NCBI GenBank assembly: GCA_030529505.1
Contig: JAUMWT010000018.1
Location: 1-40,579 of the forward strand
Reading direction: 5' to 3'
DNA from: Allobrachymonas sp.
GTDB lineage: Bacteria > Pseudomonadota > Gammaproteobacteria > Burkholderiales > Burkholderiaceae_C
DNA: 40,579 nucleotides
Each line of letters opens with the position of its first letter. Position 1 is the stretch's first letter. The translations under genes were made by a program, and so were the position numbers. This document shows positions 16,180 through 25,734 of this stretch, in pieces. The notes beneath the pieces are model-generated. The model ran no database searches, was not told where the DNA came from, and saw only the letters and a program-made list of their open reading frames with translations.

Positions 16180-16562
16180 GGCTCCATCCTTTCAGGCTTG
16201 AGGCTATCGGCCGCCACGGCCACGAATTTGCCCGTGTGGTCGTAGCTCATCACGGTGTAAACGCGCTCCATGTCCACCCACTCGAAACGGTACGCGCCGG
16301 TCTTGGGGTCGCTCCACGTTTCGGCGATGGGGTTGCCCGTGGCCTGGTCGTGCAGGCGCACCCTGCGCCACACGGGCACCTCGCTACCCTCGGGCGCGCC
16401 CTTGGGCAGCTCTTTGACGGTGCCCGCGACGCAGCCCAGGCCGCCCCGGTACACGTCGCGCGTGAGCAGTTGCGAGGGCAGCATCTGCTTTTGCAGCGGG
16501 CCGCCTCCTTTGAGCTGGATGGACGCCAGCGACGGGCCGAGCAAGATCGGTTGTGCGCTCAT
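16176..16562 (-). CDS. Small tail protein with an Ig/carboxypeptidase-regulatory-like domain
   Basis: A protein of 128 residues. ATG 16562 overlaps the upstream stop by four bases; an in-frame TTG six bases earlier is less likely. Residues 50-120 show the pattern VRLHDQATGNPIAETWSD, then TGAYRFEWVD, then a Tyr-rich strand and FVAVAADSLKP. This is the seven-strand pattern of the Ig-like or carboxypeptidase-regulatory domains often added to phage tail proteins to contact the cell surface. It acts outside the capsid, on the virion. No catalytic residues are apparent. Confidence 0.65.
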   Translation of the reverse strand: MSAQPILLGPSLASIQLKGGGPLQKQMLPSQLLTRDVYRGGLGCVAGTVKELPKGAPEGSEVPVWRRVRLHDQATGNPIAETWSDPKTGAYRFEWVDMERVYTVMSYDHTGKFVAVAADSLKPERMEP

Positions 16563-17833
16563 GACCAAGGCCCTGTAATGTCAATCGCCACGGAGCCGGA
16601 GTTGCCGCTGTTGCCCCAGGTTTCAACCAGCATGGCCTTGCGGCCCGGCAAACCTGCCACACCGTCAACAATGGCCAGGTGCCCCAGCGTCTGCTTGTGC
16701 AAGACGTGATACAGCCCACGGAAGCGCCCGCGCAAATGCCCGTTGTCTTGGAGCGCCCAAACCGGGTGTAACAGTAAGCCGTTACCTGGGCCATTGGGAT
16801 AAAGGACACCCGTATCCCAACCGCTGGTTTGATAGCCCCCGCCCACGTTCAGAGAGCGCGGAGTAAACCGCACAGGGGCGCCCTCGCCCAGATAATCACG
16901 TAGCAGTACCCGGCCAGTTTTCGTGCTTATTTTTCCGCCCAGATCGCCAGAGTCTCTGATGTCAACCGTGCTATGGGCTGTACCCGCATGCTCCGTTGCT
17001 GCAAGGAAAGTGGCAAAAGCGTCGGGCGACTGCAAGCTCTCAAGATCGCCTGCACCCCAGGGAGTTGCCCAGAACCAACCTTGTTGACAGGCGATGCCAA
17101 GGTAAAAAGTGCGCCCATCGCCCGCCAGCCACCAATTGCGCGGGCCGTTTTCAGGGATGTTGTACTCACCGAAACTGCTTGACCGATAAGCAGCGTAATA
17201 CCACTTGAACCAACCGCTGCGCATGCTGCTGCCGCTGCCTTCTGGGTGCTCGCTTTTGGTCGGGTCGGTCGGATCAAAAGGTGCGCGTGCCCCTACAAAA
17301 GTATCCAGATCAGTCATGCCCTGCGCCACCATGACGCGCCCGAATTTGGCCCATGTCGTCGTGTAACCGGCCGGGCAGGAATCATCCACGCGCAGCACAT
17401 TGCGAGTGGATTGCGGATCGGTGCTGCGCAGCACCAACTTTTGCCCGCCGTCATCAAACAGGCTTTCCATGCCCAGCGGGGCGGTGCGCATCTGCAAGGT
17501 CTGGCCCGGCGCGGCCTGGGCTTCGGGCAGCTCGGCCTCCAGCTCAATCGTGAGCGTGTTGGCTCCCTCAACCGACACCACACGGTGCGCACCGTTGTAG
17601 CCTGCGGGCGTGGCGTTTTCGATCTGCACGACCTGATGCTCAAGGTAGCCGTGGCCCGCGCACTGGATGGTGGCCTTTGTGCCCTGGCAGGTGATCGACT
17701 GGATCGGGCGCACGTTAAAGCCAGTGACGCAGCAGGCGCGCAGCATGGCCGTGAGATCGCCCCAGTTGTTGTCAATGACGGGCGCGCCTTGCATGCCGCT
17801 GTGCATCCAGCGGACAGAGGTGTTCATGGGCAT
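16559..17833 (-). CDS. Phage tail tip protein, unknown detailed role
   Basis: A protein of 424 residues. ATG 17833 has AAGGAG seven bases upstream. Near residues 50-95 lies a small beta domain (GHGYLEHQVVQIENATPAGY, then NGAHRVVSV) of a type common in phage tail tip and receptor-binding proteins. The rest is rich in Gly and aromatic residues with many Trp, such as WFKWYYAAYRSSSFGEY, consistent with an extended beta structure on the virion surface. It shares the operon with the large tail protein upstream (42-bp gap). It is a candidate receptor-binding protein, from position and composition. Confidence 0.65.
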   Translation of the reverse strand: MPMNTSVRWMHSGMQGAPVIDNNWGDLTAMLRACCVTGFNVRPIQSITCQGTKATIQCAGHGYLEHQVVQIENATPAGYNGAHRVVSVEGANTLTIELEAELPEAQAAPGQTLQMRTAPLGMESLFDDGGQKLVLRSTDPQSTRNVLRVDDSCPAGYTTTWAKFGRVMVAQGMTDLDTFVGARAPFDPTDPTKSEHPEGSGSSMRSGWFKWYYAAYRSSSFGEYNIPENGPRNWWLAGDGRTFYLGIACQQGWFWATPWGAGDLESLQSPDAFATFLAATEHAGTAHSTVDIRDSGDLGGKISTKTGRVLLRDYLGEGAPVRFTPRSLNVGGGYQTSGWDTGVLYPNGPGNGLLLHPVWALQDNGHLRGRFRGLYHVLHKQTLGHLAIVDGVAGLPGRKAMLVETWGNSGNSGSVAIDITGPWS

Positions 17834-17875
17834 TTTGTGTCTCCTTAAGTGTCTTGGTTGGTTTGATCGGATGGG

Positions 17876-20800
17876 TTACGGGACGACTTGCTGATCGGGT
17901 CCGGGGCGGTCGACGTTGTAGCGACAGGCCAGCTCAAAGCGGTCGTCGAGCACCGCCCCTTGCCCCTTCTGCACGGTGCGAACAATCCAGAAAGGTGCGG
18001 CTGCGGCCACGGTGTGGATAAAGAGCGTGTTGCCCGCTGACCAGCCCGCGCCAAAGCCCACGGCCTTGACTGCGAAGTAAGGCGCGCCGCCTGCGTTGGG
18101 GTTGGTGGGGGCAATGTCCTGGTTGATCGAAAAACGCCCCAGATTGCCCACGTGCTCGCCGATCACGTCCACCTCGGTGGCATTGACGAACTTGAGCGCC
18201 CAACGCTCGCTCACCGCGCCGCGATTGGTCACCACCACGGGTGCCAGGCGTGTGTCGTAGCTGGCGCTGGCGGGGTTGCCCACCAAGGTGTCGTTCCAGG
18301 TCTTGCCATCCCAGGCGTCTTGGTCGAACACGCGGCTGACGCGTGCAAAACGGTCGCCCAAGTACAGAGCCGAATGCACCGTGGCACCGGCCTGGTAGTC
18401 GTGGCTCAAGGGCGCGCCGATCTTGATCGTGCCGTCGATCTGCACCTCAATGGCCTGCACGGCATCCTCAACGTAGTGGTGCACGCGCACGGGTTGCGAC
18501 CAGTCGCTCACGTCCGTGGCTGTGACCGTGCCAGCATCCAGATCGACCGTGTAGCCCTTGTGGATGCCCAAGCCGTTGTCGCCCACCAGGCGCACGCGGC
18601 TGATGCGCTCGCGCCCCAAACTGAGGGTTTGGCCGTTGCTGAAGGTGGTGGGGCTGCTCACGCGCGCATCGCTCACGATCACGATGTCGCCCGCGCGGCA
18701 CATGGGCACGCGGCCATCTTGCGGCAGGCGCACGGGGTTGAGCCCCAGCACATCCGCGCCAATGGGCAGGTAGCTGTAGGCTGTCGCGTTGTAGCGCAAC
18801 GTTTCGGGGTATACGCCTTTTTCAAAGCCGACCCGTACCACGCCCGTGGTGTGGTTGACGTGGCCCGTGACGCCTGCGGCCGTGATGTCGCCGTCCTGGT
18901 TGTCGCGCAGGTTTTGATAAGTCTGCTCGGTGCTGCGGGCGCGCAACTGGAATTGCTGCGGCTTGAGCGGGATTTGCGGCACGCGCCATGTGAGGTTGTA
19001 GAGCAGCGGCGTGGTGCCGTAATGGCGCAGCAGGGCCTGCACGCCAAAGCTGCCAGCGCCACCGGCCACCCATTTTTTGAGCACGAGCTTGCCGGTGTTG
19101 ACATCCAGCGGGGCCATCTCCACACGGTGGCCATCGGAGCGCACGCCCCACAGCGCGCCCATCGTGGCCACAGCCGTTTGGCGGATGCCGTCGCCCGGCA
19201 GCACGCCGTCAAAGCTCAGCAAGGCGTGCGCCAGCGTGAGGCTTTCGGCGATGGCCGGGATGGTGCCAATCAGCTCCTTGGCCTCGACCTTTTTGACCAG
19301 CTCCGGCTTCCACTCTTCGGGCGGTTTGGGATCGCCCGTACCTTGGCCAGAGCCGCCGGGGCCGGGGCTTGGGCTGGTGTTGGGGTCTTGCTCAATGATG
19401 AGGTAAGGCTCCGCATACTGGATCGTGGCGCTTCCTGGGCTGTCGCAACGCACGGGGTCGGTGCGCGTTTTGGTGCCCGCGTGGTAGCTGCTTTGCCCGC
19501 CAATGCCAGTCAAACCCGCGCTCTGGCGCTGGTTACGCTGGGTGACGCGGCAGGGGAAAGGCACATGCAGGCCGCCCAACTGAATGAACACCTCGCCGCG
19601 TGTGTAGTCCACCGTGCCCAGCACCTTGCCAATGGGCGAGCCGGATACCAGCGCCGTATCCAGCACCATCTGGCCCTGCCCGTTGTCACGCAGGCGCACG
19701 GTAAAACCGGCGATAGGTGCCCAGATCATCTCGCGGCTGCCGCTGGATGTGCCGCCAAGCCCGGCGCTGCTGGAGCCGCCGCCTTGCACCTCCTCACCCT
19801 TGGCCGAGACCAAAGGCACGTACACGATGGCGCAGCCCTTGCAAATCTCTTTGCCCAGCAGGATGGTGAGCGAGGTCGCGCCGTCGGCCTGAAAGCCGGT
19901 CACAGGCTGGCTCCACTTTTGGCCGATCTTGGGCTCTGGCGGCGGGGGCGGTGGTGGCTCTGGGGCACCCGGTTCGGGCGGCGGCGGATCAGGCGGCTTG
20001 GGCAGGCCCTGGTGCACGGTAAAGAGCTGGCCCATCGGCGGCAGGGCCGCCATTTGCAGCATCATGCGGCCGCCCTCAATGTCCATGTAGCCAGTGGCGT
20101 CGCCCGTCACGTCGCCCAGCTCGTCGCAAATGGCTGTGCGCTTGGCCCCGGATCCGTCCGTGCCCTCTTGCCAAACGATGGTGCAGGGCCGTGGCATGTC
20201 TTGCCCGATGGGCAGGGCCACGTACAGCGGCACCTGCTTGCCTGCTGCGGGGTTGCTGGTGTCGTAGTCCCCAGCAATCGCCCACCACCAGATGACCTCG
20301 CTGCCCACATCGGGCAGCGCGCCCAAAGTGGCCGTGGCAGTGAGGCTGGCTGCCTCCAGCCGCCCTACGCCAAAGGCCGGGTCGGCCCCGCGCAGGGTGC
20401 CCGAGCCGTCGTCCCACAACTCATACCAGTTGCCGCCAGCCATATAGCCCACATGCAGCGTGGCCTTGGCGGGCGGGCTGGGCAGCGTGTGCGACCAGTT
20501 GTAGCTGCGGTTGGCAGCCGTTACGGCGTAACTGTCGCTGTCGTAATGCACCACCGGGGCCACGGCCGCCCGAAAACGCACCGCCAGCGAGCTGGTGATG
20601 GACTGCTGCGTGCAATGCACCACGCCCGCGCCGTAGTCCACAGTGCCAATCGTCTGGCCCGCCAGCACCAGGCGGCCGCCGTCATCCGTCAGCGTGCCGC
20701 TGCCGGTGACGATGCTCAGCGTGCCTGGCTCGCAGGGGCTGCCCAGCAGCAGGCGGTTGGCCGAATTGAGAGGCTGATTGCTGATGTACTCGCACCAGGC

Positions 20801-21655
20801 ATCCTGCCCGGCAGAGATCACCGCAATGCCCTGGCCAGCAGCGCTCAGATCAGTCATGAGGGTTTCGGTTTGGCTGCTGGGCACCAGCTGGCCGTAGATG
20901 CCATCGGCCTTGATGTGCAGATCGCCCACCTTGGCTGGCGTTGCCAGCTTGCGCGTGCCGTAGTAGCGCGCCGCATCGGCCACGGTGGTGTCGCGCAAGA
21001 TGGCCGCACCCGTGGCGGGCACAAACTGGCGGTTGGGCGGCGTGCCTTTAAAGTCCATCTCCAGCGGATCGCTCAGCTCCAGCGTCTGCACGATGGCCTC
21101 GTAGTCGATGTCGCCATGCACAAAGGTGCGGCGCACAGAGCTGACCTTGGTGATGCGGATGTACTGCGCGCGCTCGCTGACCTTGCCCTCGTCCTGCACC
21201 AGCATCAGCGTTTTGCCGATGGGTGGGCGGGCGTCGGCATTTTTTGGGTGGACAAAAATCTGGATCGTGCGCATGCCCTTGATGTGGTTTTCGAGCAGGA
21301 AACCCGGCCAGGTGGCGCTGGCAAACAGCCAGGCTTCCACGCGGCCTGCCGCATCGGCGCGGCGCGTGAAATGGCCGCCGTCGGCAAACAGCATCACGCT
21401 CACGCCGGGGTCTTCGGGTTGGGTGGTAGTCACGTGCAGGCCCATGAGCGTGTCGGTGTCATCGGTCTGCACCGCCACGGCCACTTGCCGCAGCGATACA
21501 TTTCCCAGCAGCCGGTTGGCGTCGCTCACGTCGATAAAGATGTCATTGCTGCTACCGTCTTTGATCACCTGGGCCGATGGCCCGCCGCCGCCCTCGGGCA
21601 CGTCGGCCATCACCTGGCTTTTAAGCAGCACCACGTCGCCTTGCTTGATTGGCAT
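17876..21655 (-). CDS. Large phage tail protein (1259 residues)
   Basis: The largest protein of the late region, directly after the tape measure and a small tail protein, the place of the distal tail/tip proteins in B3/D3112-type phages. It appears modular, with beta-rich domains separated by two flexible linkers. One is a proline run at about residues 550-575 (several PPPP and PEP units). The other is a Gly/Pro/Ser stretch near 757-780. ATG 21655 has GGGAGGA upstream. No enzymatic motif is evident. It most likely forms the tail tip shaft; which part binds the host cannot be said. Confidence 0.75.
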   Translation of the reverse strand: MPIKQGDVVLLKSQVMADVPEGGGGPSAQVIKDGSSNDIFIDVSDANRLLGNVSLRQVAVAVQTDDTDTLMGLHVTTTQPEDPGVSVMLFADGGHFTRRADAAGRVEAWLFASATWPGFLLENHIKGMRTIQIFVHPKNADARPPIGKTLMLVQDEGKVSERAQYIRITKVSSVRRTFVHGDIDYEAIVQTLELSDPLEMDFKGTPPNRQFVPATGAAILRDTTVADAARYYGTRKLATPAKVGDLHIKADGIYGQLVPSSQTETLMTDLSAAGQGIAVISAGQDAWCEYISNQPLNSANRLLLGSPCEPGTLSIVTGSGTLTDDGGRLVLAGQTIGTVDYGAGVVHCTQQSITSSLAVRFRAAVAPVVHYDSDSYAVTAANRSYNWSHTLPSPPAKATLHVGYMAGGNWYELWDDGSGTLRGADPAFGVGRLEAASLTATATLGALPDVGSEVIWWWAIAGDYDTSNPAAGKQVPLYVALPIGQDMPRPCTIVWQEGTDGSGAKRTAICDELGDVTGDATGYMDIEGGRMMLQMAALPPMGQLFTVHQGLPKPPDPPPPEPGAPEPPPPPPPEPKIGQKWSQPVTGFQADGATSLTILLGKEICKGCAIVYVPLVSAKGEEVQGGGSSSAGLGGTSSGSREMIWAPIAGFTVRLRDNGQGQMVLDTALVSGSPIGKVLGTVDYTRGEVFIQLGGLHVPFPCRVTQRNQRQSAGLTGIGGQSSYHAGTKTRTDPVRCDSPGSATIQYAEPYLIIEQDPNTSPSPGPGGSGQGTGDPKPPEEWKPELVKKVEAKELIGTIPAIAESLTLAHALLSFDGVLPGDGIRQTAVATMGALWGVRSDGHRVEMAPLDVNTGKLVLKKWVAGGAGSFGVQALLRHYGTTPLLYNLTWRVPQIPLKPQQFQLRARSTEQTYQNLRDNQDGDITAAGVTGHVNHTTGVVRVGFEKGVYPETLRYNATAYSYLPIGADVLGLNPVRLPQDGRVPMCRAGDIVIVSDARVSSPTTFSNGQTLSLGRERISRVRLVGDNGLGIHKGYTVDLDAGTVTATDVSDWSQPVRVHHYVEDAVQAIEVQIDGTIKIGAPLSHDYQAGATVHSALYLGDRFARVSRVFDQDAWDGKTWNDTLVGNPASASYDTRLAPVVVTNRGAVSERWALKFVNATEVDVIGEHVGNLGRFSINQDIAPTNPNAGGAPYFAVKAVGFGAGWSAGNTLFIHTVAAAAPFWIVRTVQKGQGAVLDDRFELACRYNVDRPGPDQQVVP

Positions 21656-21667
21656 AACTGTCCTCCC

Positions 21668-22096
21668 TCACTTAACGGTTAAAAAGCGCAGCGTCAGGCC
21701 CCGGTGCTGGTCTGCATCGCTGATGTCGCTGTAGGGGTAGATCGGGCCGGATTGCACGGCCTGCGTGCCGTCCTCACCCGCGTCAAACATCACTTGGTAG
21801 CTGGTGCCCAGCCACCACAGCGTGAACTGCAGGCCCGGCGTGGCGGCCCAGGCTTGCAGGGTGCGCAGCTTGGTGCGGCTGATCCATGCGCCATCGCCAT
21901 GCAGCTCAATGGGGCGGCCTGCGCGGCGCATCCACACATCCACGTGCAGGCTGCCGTCGATGCCGCGCTCTTGCGCTTGCGTGAGCGGCTGCCAGTTGAG
22001 CTCGTTGACCCAAAACAGGTTGTCTGGCAGCGCCAGCGTGCTCGTGGCCACGCCAGCCGGTGGGTTGATGGGCGTGAGGGTTTTGACGATGGCCAT
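21668..22096 (-). CDS. Small phage tail protein (distal-tail-like position)
   Basis: A protein of 142 residues immediately after the tape measure gene (3-bp gap) and before the large tail protein. It is beta-rich, with LALPDNLFWVNELNWQPLTQ and FTLWWLGTSYQVMFDAG as recognisable strands, and ends LTLRFLTVK. Size, fold pattern and place fit a distal-tail or tail-completion protein that joins tube and tip. I cannot name a family with certainty. Confidence 0.65.
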   Translation of the reverse strand: MAIVKTLTPINPPAGVATSTLALPDNLFWVNELNWQPLTQAQERGIDGSLHVDVWMRRAGRPIELHGDGAWISRTKLRTLQAWAATPGLQFTLWWLGTSYQVMFDAGEDGTQAVQSGPIYPYSDISDADQHRGLTLRFLTVK

Positions 22097-22098
22097 AC

Positions 22099-25000
22099 TT
22101 ACCTTCCCGCTCCACGGCCGCTTTGGCGCATGCCGTTTTCCAGCTCACGCATGAGCCTGTCGAGTGCCGCAGCACCAGCCTCATCGGTGCGCACATCGCC
22201 CAAGGCACGCCCGCCCAAATTGAGATTGACGCGTACCACACGCTCCATACCCGCAGGGCTTTGCGGCTGATTGGCCCAGGCGCTTTGCCAGTTTTGCGCC
22301 GCAGGTGCGGCGACCTTGCCTGTAGGCTCTGGCGTATACGGGTCACGGCGACTGTAGTCCGATTCAGGCTTGAATCCGCCTTGGTTCAGCCAGGGCACTT
22401 CCACGATGATCGGCTGCTGTCGGCCTTCGAGCACGCTTTTGCTAGGCGTGTTGCTGGGCCGTGCCTGCACCAGCTTTCTGGGTTCGACCAGCTTGCGCGC
22501 CTCCACCAACGGGCGGTTCTTGTCTTCTTCAATGACAGCGATCCGTGGGCCTTGTTCGGGCGTTTTCTTGCCCTCGGCCTTGTCCTTTGCGGCCTGCACT
22601 TCTTGCAGGGTGCGGATGGCGGCTTGCCCCGCCTTGTCCACCTCGATGGCATAGCCGTGTACTTTGGCCTGCGCCGTGATCGTGGCATCGGCTACGCCGC
22701 CGTTGGCCTTGATGGCTGCCTCGGCCATTTGCTTCCACGCTTCCGCCAGTTCGCGCTTGCTGGCTGTGCCGCTTTCTGCGATCACGTCATAGGCTTCTTT
22801 GGCGGTTTGGGCTGCCCGCTTGAACTCGGCATCACTGGTGATGCCCAGTGTTTTCATGGCCTCGCGCACTGAGTTCACGCCGACCTTGGCCTCATCCATC
22901 TTGTCTTTGAGCTTGTCGGCTTGCTCAGCAGCCTGCTGCAACAAGCCGTCAGCCACCTTGCTGCCCAGCTCGCCACGCAACTCCTTGACCTTTTGCACCA
23001 GAGCGTCGATGTCGGCCTGATTCTTGGCTTCGTCCAGCATCTTGCGCAGGGCTTGCGCCAGCACCGTGCCCGCGTCCACGCCCTGGGCCTTGAGCGCGCC
23101 CAGGTCGCGCAGCATCACGCCCAGGCTGGCGCGGACCTGCTCAAACCCGGCAGACATGCGCTTGCTGTGCAGCTCCATGTCGATGCCCAGGCTTTTGGCG
23201 GCTTGCTCGCCAATCGCCGCAATGGCTTGGGCAGCCAGCCGCGCGGCCTTGTCGCCTGCCTGCATGGCACGCTGGATTTTTCGCTCGTACTGGTCGATTT
23301 CTTCGCGGGTCAGCTTGGCGAAGTTAGCGGCCAACTCCTCTTTGAGGATGCGTGCCGTGCCACGGCTTTCGGCCGCTGCGGCCCGCATGGCCCCCACGTA
23401 AGCCGAGCGAAACTGCGCCAGCTCCTTGCCCGCCAGCTTGCTGATGGCTTCGGGCAGCACCCGGCCTGAAACGTCGGCGGCTTTTTCGGATGCCAGCAGC
23501 GCCTGCGCCATTGAGCGCGCCAGATCGCTGGCGTTTTGCGCCGCTGCGGGCAGCTGCACGCCCGCCGCCTGGGCCATTGCCTCAATTGCGCCCTGGGCAT
23601 TGGCGGCACTGCTGCCAATGCCATCCAGCCCCGATGCGCCCAGCTGCCCAGCCGCACGCACCTGGCTGCCCGCCAGTTGTGCGGCCGCACCCATTTGCCC
23701 GGTGGATGCAGCCGCCTGGGTTGCGGCCTGGTCGATTTTGGTAGGGGCGTTTTCGGCCTCTTTGTACAGCTCGCGGTAAGTCGAGCTGATCTCGATGTTG
23801 CGCTGCTTCCAGCGGTCAAAAGCGGCCTCTACCGTGTCGTCGTTGAAGATGGCGCTGGCAGCCTCTTTCAGCCCGCGCAAATCATTGATGAGCAGCGTAA
23901 AGAATTCGCTGATACGCACGCCCAGCTTGCGCGCCAGCTCGCTGTTCTCGTGCAAGAACGTGCCGATTTGCCAACCAATCTCAAGGCCGGTAGCCACAAC
24001 AACAATATTGACCTGTTTGGGAACTTTGCTGATGTTGGCCGACAGCAGCGCCGTTGCACCCGATGCCAGCGTAGCCTGCGCGGTATAGGCGCGCAGGGCA
24101 TTGGCAGCCTGAACGCCCAAAACCGCTACCAACGCCATCCCTGCTCGCGTAGCAATGCCTGCAATTTCGTCCAGGTTGTCGGCAATCAGATTGATGCCCT
24201 CGGCCAACTTGGTCGATACGCCCAGACTTGAATCCAGGCTGCCCACCATCTCCATCCAGCGGGTGCGCAGGTTTTCCAGGCTGCGGCCAATGGTGACGGG
24301 CAGTTGCTCAAACTCGCCTTGAATCTTTTGGCTTTGCCCTTTGAGCGCATTGACAACGGTCTCTGCGGTGAGCTTGCCTTCTTCGGCCAGCTTGCGCAAA
24401 GCGCCAATGGGCACGCCAATGCCGTCGGCCAGCGCCTGAGCCAGGCGCGGGCTTTGCTCCATCACCGAATTGAACTCGTCGCCACGCAGCACGCCCGATT
24501 GCAAGCCCTGCACCAGCTGCCGCACCGCAGCCTCGCTGGCCTGTGCCGATGCCCCCGAAAGCTGAATGGCCTGATTGATGGTGCGCGTGATGTCCAGCGC
24601 CTGTTGGCCGGTCAAATTACCCGCACGCAAAATCCTGGTGTACAGTTCGGCCGTTGCATCCAGGCTGCTGTAGGTCTCAATCGCCACCTGCTTGATGCGG
24701 CCCATTTCGCCCGCCAAATCGGCGTTGGCACCCGCCACCAACTTGACCTTGGCCTCGACGTTCTTGTAGGCATCAGCCGTGGCCAGGGCGTCTTTGAGCA
24801 TGTGGGCGCCCAGGTTGATCCCCACCATGCTCAGCATCTGGCTGCGCAAGGCCCCCATCTGAGTGCTGATGGACTGCACGCCCTCGCTGATCTTGCGGTG
24901 CGAGAACGCCGCTTTTTCATTGGCCTGTGCATGCAGGCTCATGGCTGTGCTTGCTTCAGATGCCTGCTGCTTCAGGCCACGCACAGAACTTTGCGCCTGC

Positions 25001-25458
25001 AAAGTTTCTCTGCGCAGACGAATTTGCGCGTCCGCCAAGCGTCTGGCATCAATGCCAGATTCCGACATCGTCTGACGCAAATTCTGCAACCTCAGCCTGC
25101 TTGCCTGATAAGCCTGCCCTGTCGCCTTAACCTCTTCGCGCGCCTTCTCAAAGGCTGCCCGCTGCCGCTTGGCAGGGGCCTCGGTCGTTTGCAAAGACCG
25201 CCCTAATTGCTGCGCCTTCTCCTGCGCGACTTCATACGCCTGCGCAGCCTTTTGTGTTTCCTCTTTTGTCCTGCGAAAAGCGTCGACCAGCCCCTGCTGG
25301 TTCTCCAGCTCCGTTAACTGACGGTTCAGTTCATTGGCCTCTTGCCTGAATTCATCCGCCTCTCCGCCTGCCTGCTCCAGGCCGTCAATGAGCTTGTCCA
25401 GCTCTTGCAAACCTTCCTGACGCAGCTTGATGAGGATGTTGAGATTTTCTTGTTTCAT
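22099..25458 (-). CDS. Tail tape measure protein
   Basis: A protein of 1119 residues from ATG 25458 (MKQENLNILIKL). It sets tail length and is later ejected into the cell envelope. Residues 1-150 are a long charged coiled coil. Residues about 195-410 match the tape-measure N-terminal domain (TIGR02675 type), with DAYKNVEAKVKLV, GLQSGVLRGDEFNSVMEQSP and LPVTIGRSLENLRTRW. A hydrophobic segment follows near 435-465, then long Ala-rich helices. An in-frame upstream start at 25572 exists but its extension is Arg-rich and unconvincing. A hybrid dyad/terminator region just upstream suggests its own promoter. Confidence 0.92.
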   Translation of the reverse strand: MKQENLNILIKLRQEGLQELDKLIDGLEQAGGEADEFRQEANELNRQLTELENQQGLVDAFRRTKEETQKAAQAYEVAQEKAQQLGRSLQTTEAPAKRQRAAFEKAREEVKATGQAYQASRLRLQNLRQTMSESGIDARRLADAQIRLRRETLQAQSSVRGLKQQASEASTAMSLHAQANEKAAFSHRKISEGVQSISTQMGALRSQMLSMVGINLGAHMLKDALATADAYKNVEAKVKLVAGANADLAGEMGRIKQVAIETYSSLDATAELYTRILRAGNLTGQQALDITRTINQAIQLSGASAQASEAAVRQLVQGLQSGVLRGDEFNSVMEQSPRLAQALADGIGVPIGALRKLAEEGKLTAETVVNALKGQSQKIQGEFEQLPVTIGRSLENLRTRWMEMVGSLDSSLGVSTKLAEGINLIADNLDEIAGIATRAGMALVAVLGVQAANALRAYTAQATLASGATALLSANISKVPKQVNIVVVATGLEIGWQIGTFLHENSELARKLGVRISEFFTLLINDLRGLKEAASAIFNDDTVEAAFDRWKQRNIEISSTYRELYKEAENAPTKIDQAATQAAASTGQMGAAAQLAGSQVRAAGQLGASGLDGIGSSAANAQGAIEAMAQAAGVQLPAAAQNASDLARSMAQALLASEKAADVSGRVLPEAISKLAGKELAQFRSAYVGAMRAAAAESRGTARILKEELAANFAKLTREEIDQYERKIQRAMQAGDKAARLAAQAIAAIGEQAAKSLGIDMELHSKRMSAGFEQVRASLGVMLRDLGALKAQGVDAGTVLAQALRKMLDEAKNQADIDALVQKVKELRGELGSKVADGLLQQAAEQADKLKDKMDEAKVGVNSVREAMKTLGITSDAEFKRAAQTAKEAYDVIAESGTASKRELAEAWKQMAEAAIKANGGVADATITAQAKVHGYAIEVDKAGQAAIRTLQEVQAAKDKAEGKKTPEQGPRIAVIEEDKNRPLVEARKLVEPRKLVQARPSNTPSKSVLEGRQQPIIVEVPWLNQGGFKPESDYSRRDPYTPEPTGKVAAPAAQNWQSAWANQPQSPAGMERVVRVNLNLGGRALGDVRTDEAGAAALDRLMRELENGMRQSGRGAGR

Positions 25459-25466
25459 GCTAAAGT
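25439..25466 (+). promoter_or_regulatory. Candidate sigma70 promoter for the plus-strand membrane ORF
   Basis: TTGAGA (25439-25444), 16-bp spacer, TAAAGT (25461-25466) with TG one base before it (extended -10). It lies inside the 5' end of the tape measure gene on the opposite strand and would start transcription at or next to ATG 25473, giving a leaderless or very short-leader mRNA. Confidence 0.4.
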
Positions 25467-25472
25467 GGCCCC

Positions 25473-25622
25473 ATGATCTATAACGCCTTCCGCTTTGCCC
25501 TGTGGGGTTGCTATGCATTCGTCTTGTGGCTGCTCGTAACGGCCAAACCAGAAATAGCGCTCCTTTGCGCAATCCTTGGTGCAGTCTTCTGGTTCATGAC
25601 GCGCCCCGAAAAGCAGAACTGA
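25473..25622 (+). CDS. Small two-helix membrane protein ORF opposite to the tail operon
   Basis: A 49-codon ORF starting MIYNAFRFALWG. It has two hydrophobic segments (about residues 8-24, including YAFVLWLLV, and 28-43, including IALLCAILGAVFWF), separated by KPE, and a charged end RPEKQN. It faces away from the tape measure gene and runs into the hairpin at 25691-25714. Composition is unlike a random antisense frame, and the opposite strand here has no good gene. It could be a lysogenic conversion (moron) gene such as an entry-exclusion peptide. The start has no clear Shine-Dalgarno. The call is tentative. Confidence 0.45.
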   Translation: MIYNAFRFALWGCYAFVLWLLVTAKPEIALLCAILGAVFWFMTRPEKQN

Positions 25623-25654
25623 TTGCCCTGCATGGTGCCTTTGCAGCACCCGTA

Positions 25655-25674
25655 GCGCCAATTGACCTCAGTCA
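25655..25674 (-). promoter_or_regulatory. Late dyad element upstream of the tape measure gene
   Basis: GCGCCAATTGACCTCAGTCA (plus strand) contains the dyad TGAC-N4-GTCA. It agrees at 16 of 20 positions with the element at 30258-30277 before the protease/capsid genes. It lies between the terminator after the tail tube gene and the tape measure gene, where a new late promoter is needed. It is a plausible binding site for the Mor-type activator. Confidence 0.5.
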
Positions 25675-25687
25675 GTCATGCGCGCAC

Positions 25688-25714
25688 AAAAAAGCCCGCC
25701 AAATGGCGGGCTTT
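25688..25714. terminator. Terminator between tail tube and tape measure genes
   Basis: AAAGCCCGCC (25691-25700) pairs with GGCGGGCTTT (25705-25714) around AAAT. On the minus strand the T run is six long, ending transcription about 20 bp after the tail tube gene. On the plus strand it would also end the small membrane ORF transcript, with a shorter T run. Confidence 0.85.
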
Positions 25715-25734
25715 GTCGTTGGTGGGACTGAGGT

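Noticed and set aside
18152-21682. A 1176-codon open frame on the plus strand opposite the large tail protein
   Set aside because: In GC-rich DNA the antisense frame stays open by codon bias. It has no ribosome site, resembles no family, and lies wholly against a well-supported tail gene.
25455-25661. A 68-codon minus-strand frame between tube and tape measure, possibly a tail chaperone
   Set aside because: It runs into the tape measure start and has no chaperone-like composition, no slippery site and no ribosome site. The plus-strand ORF is the better candidate.
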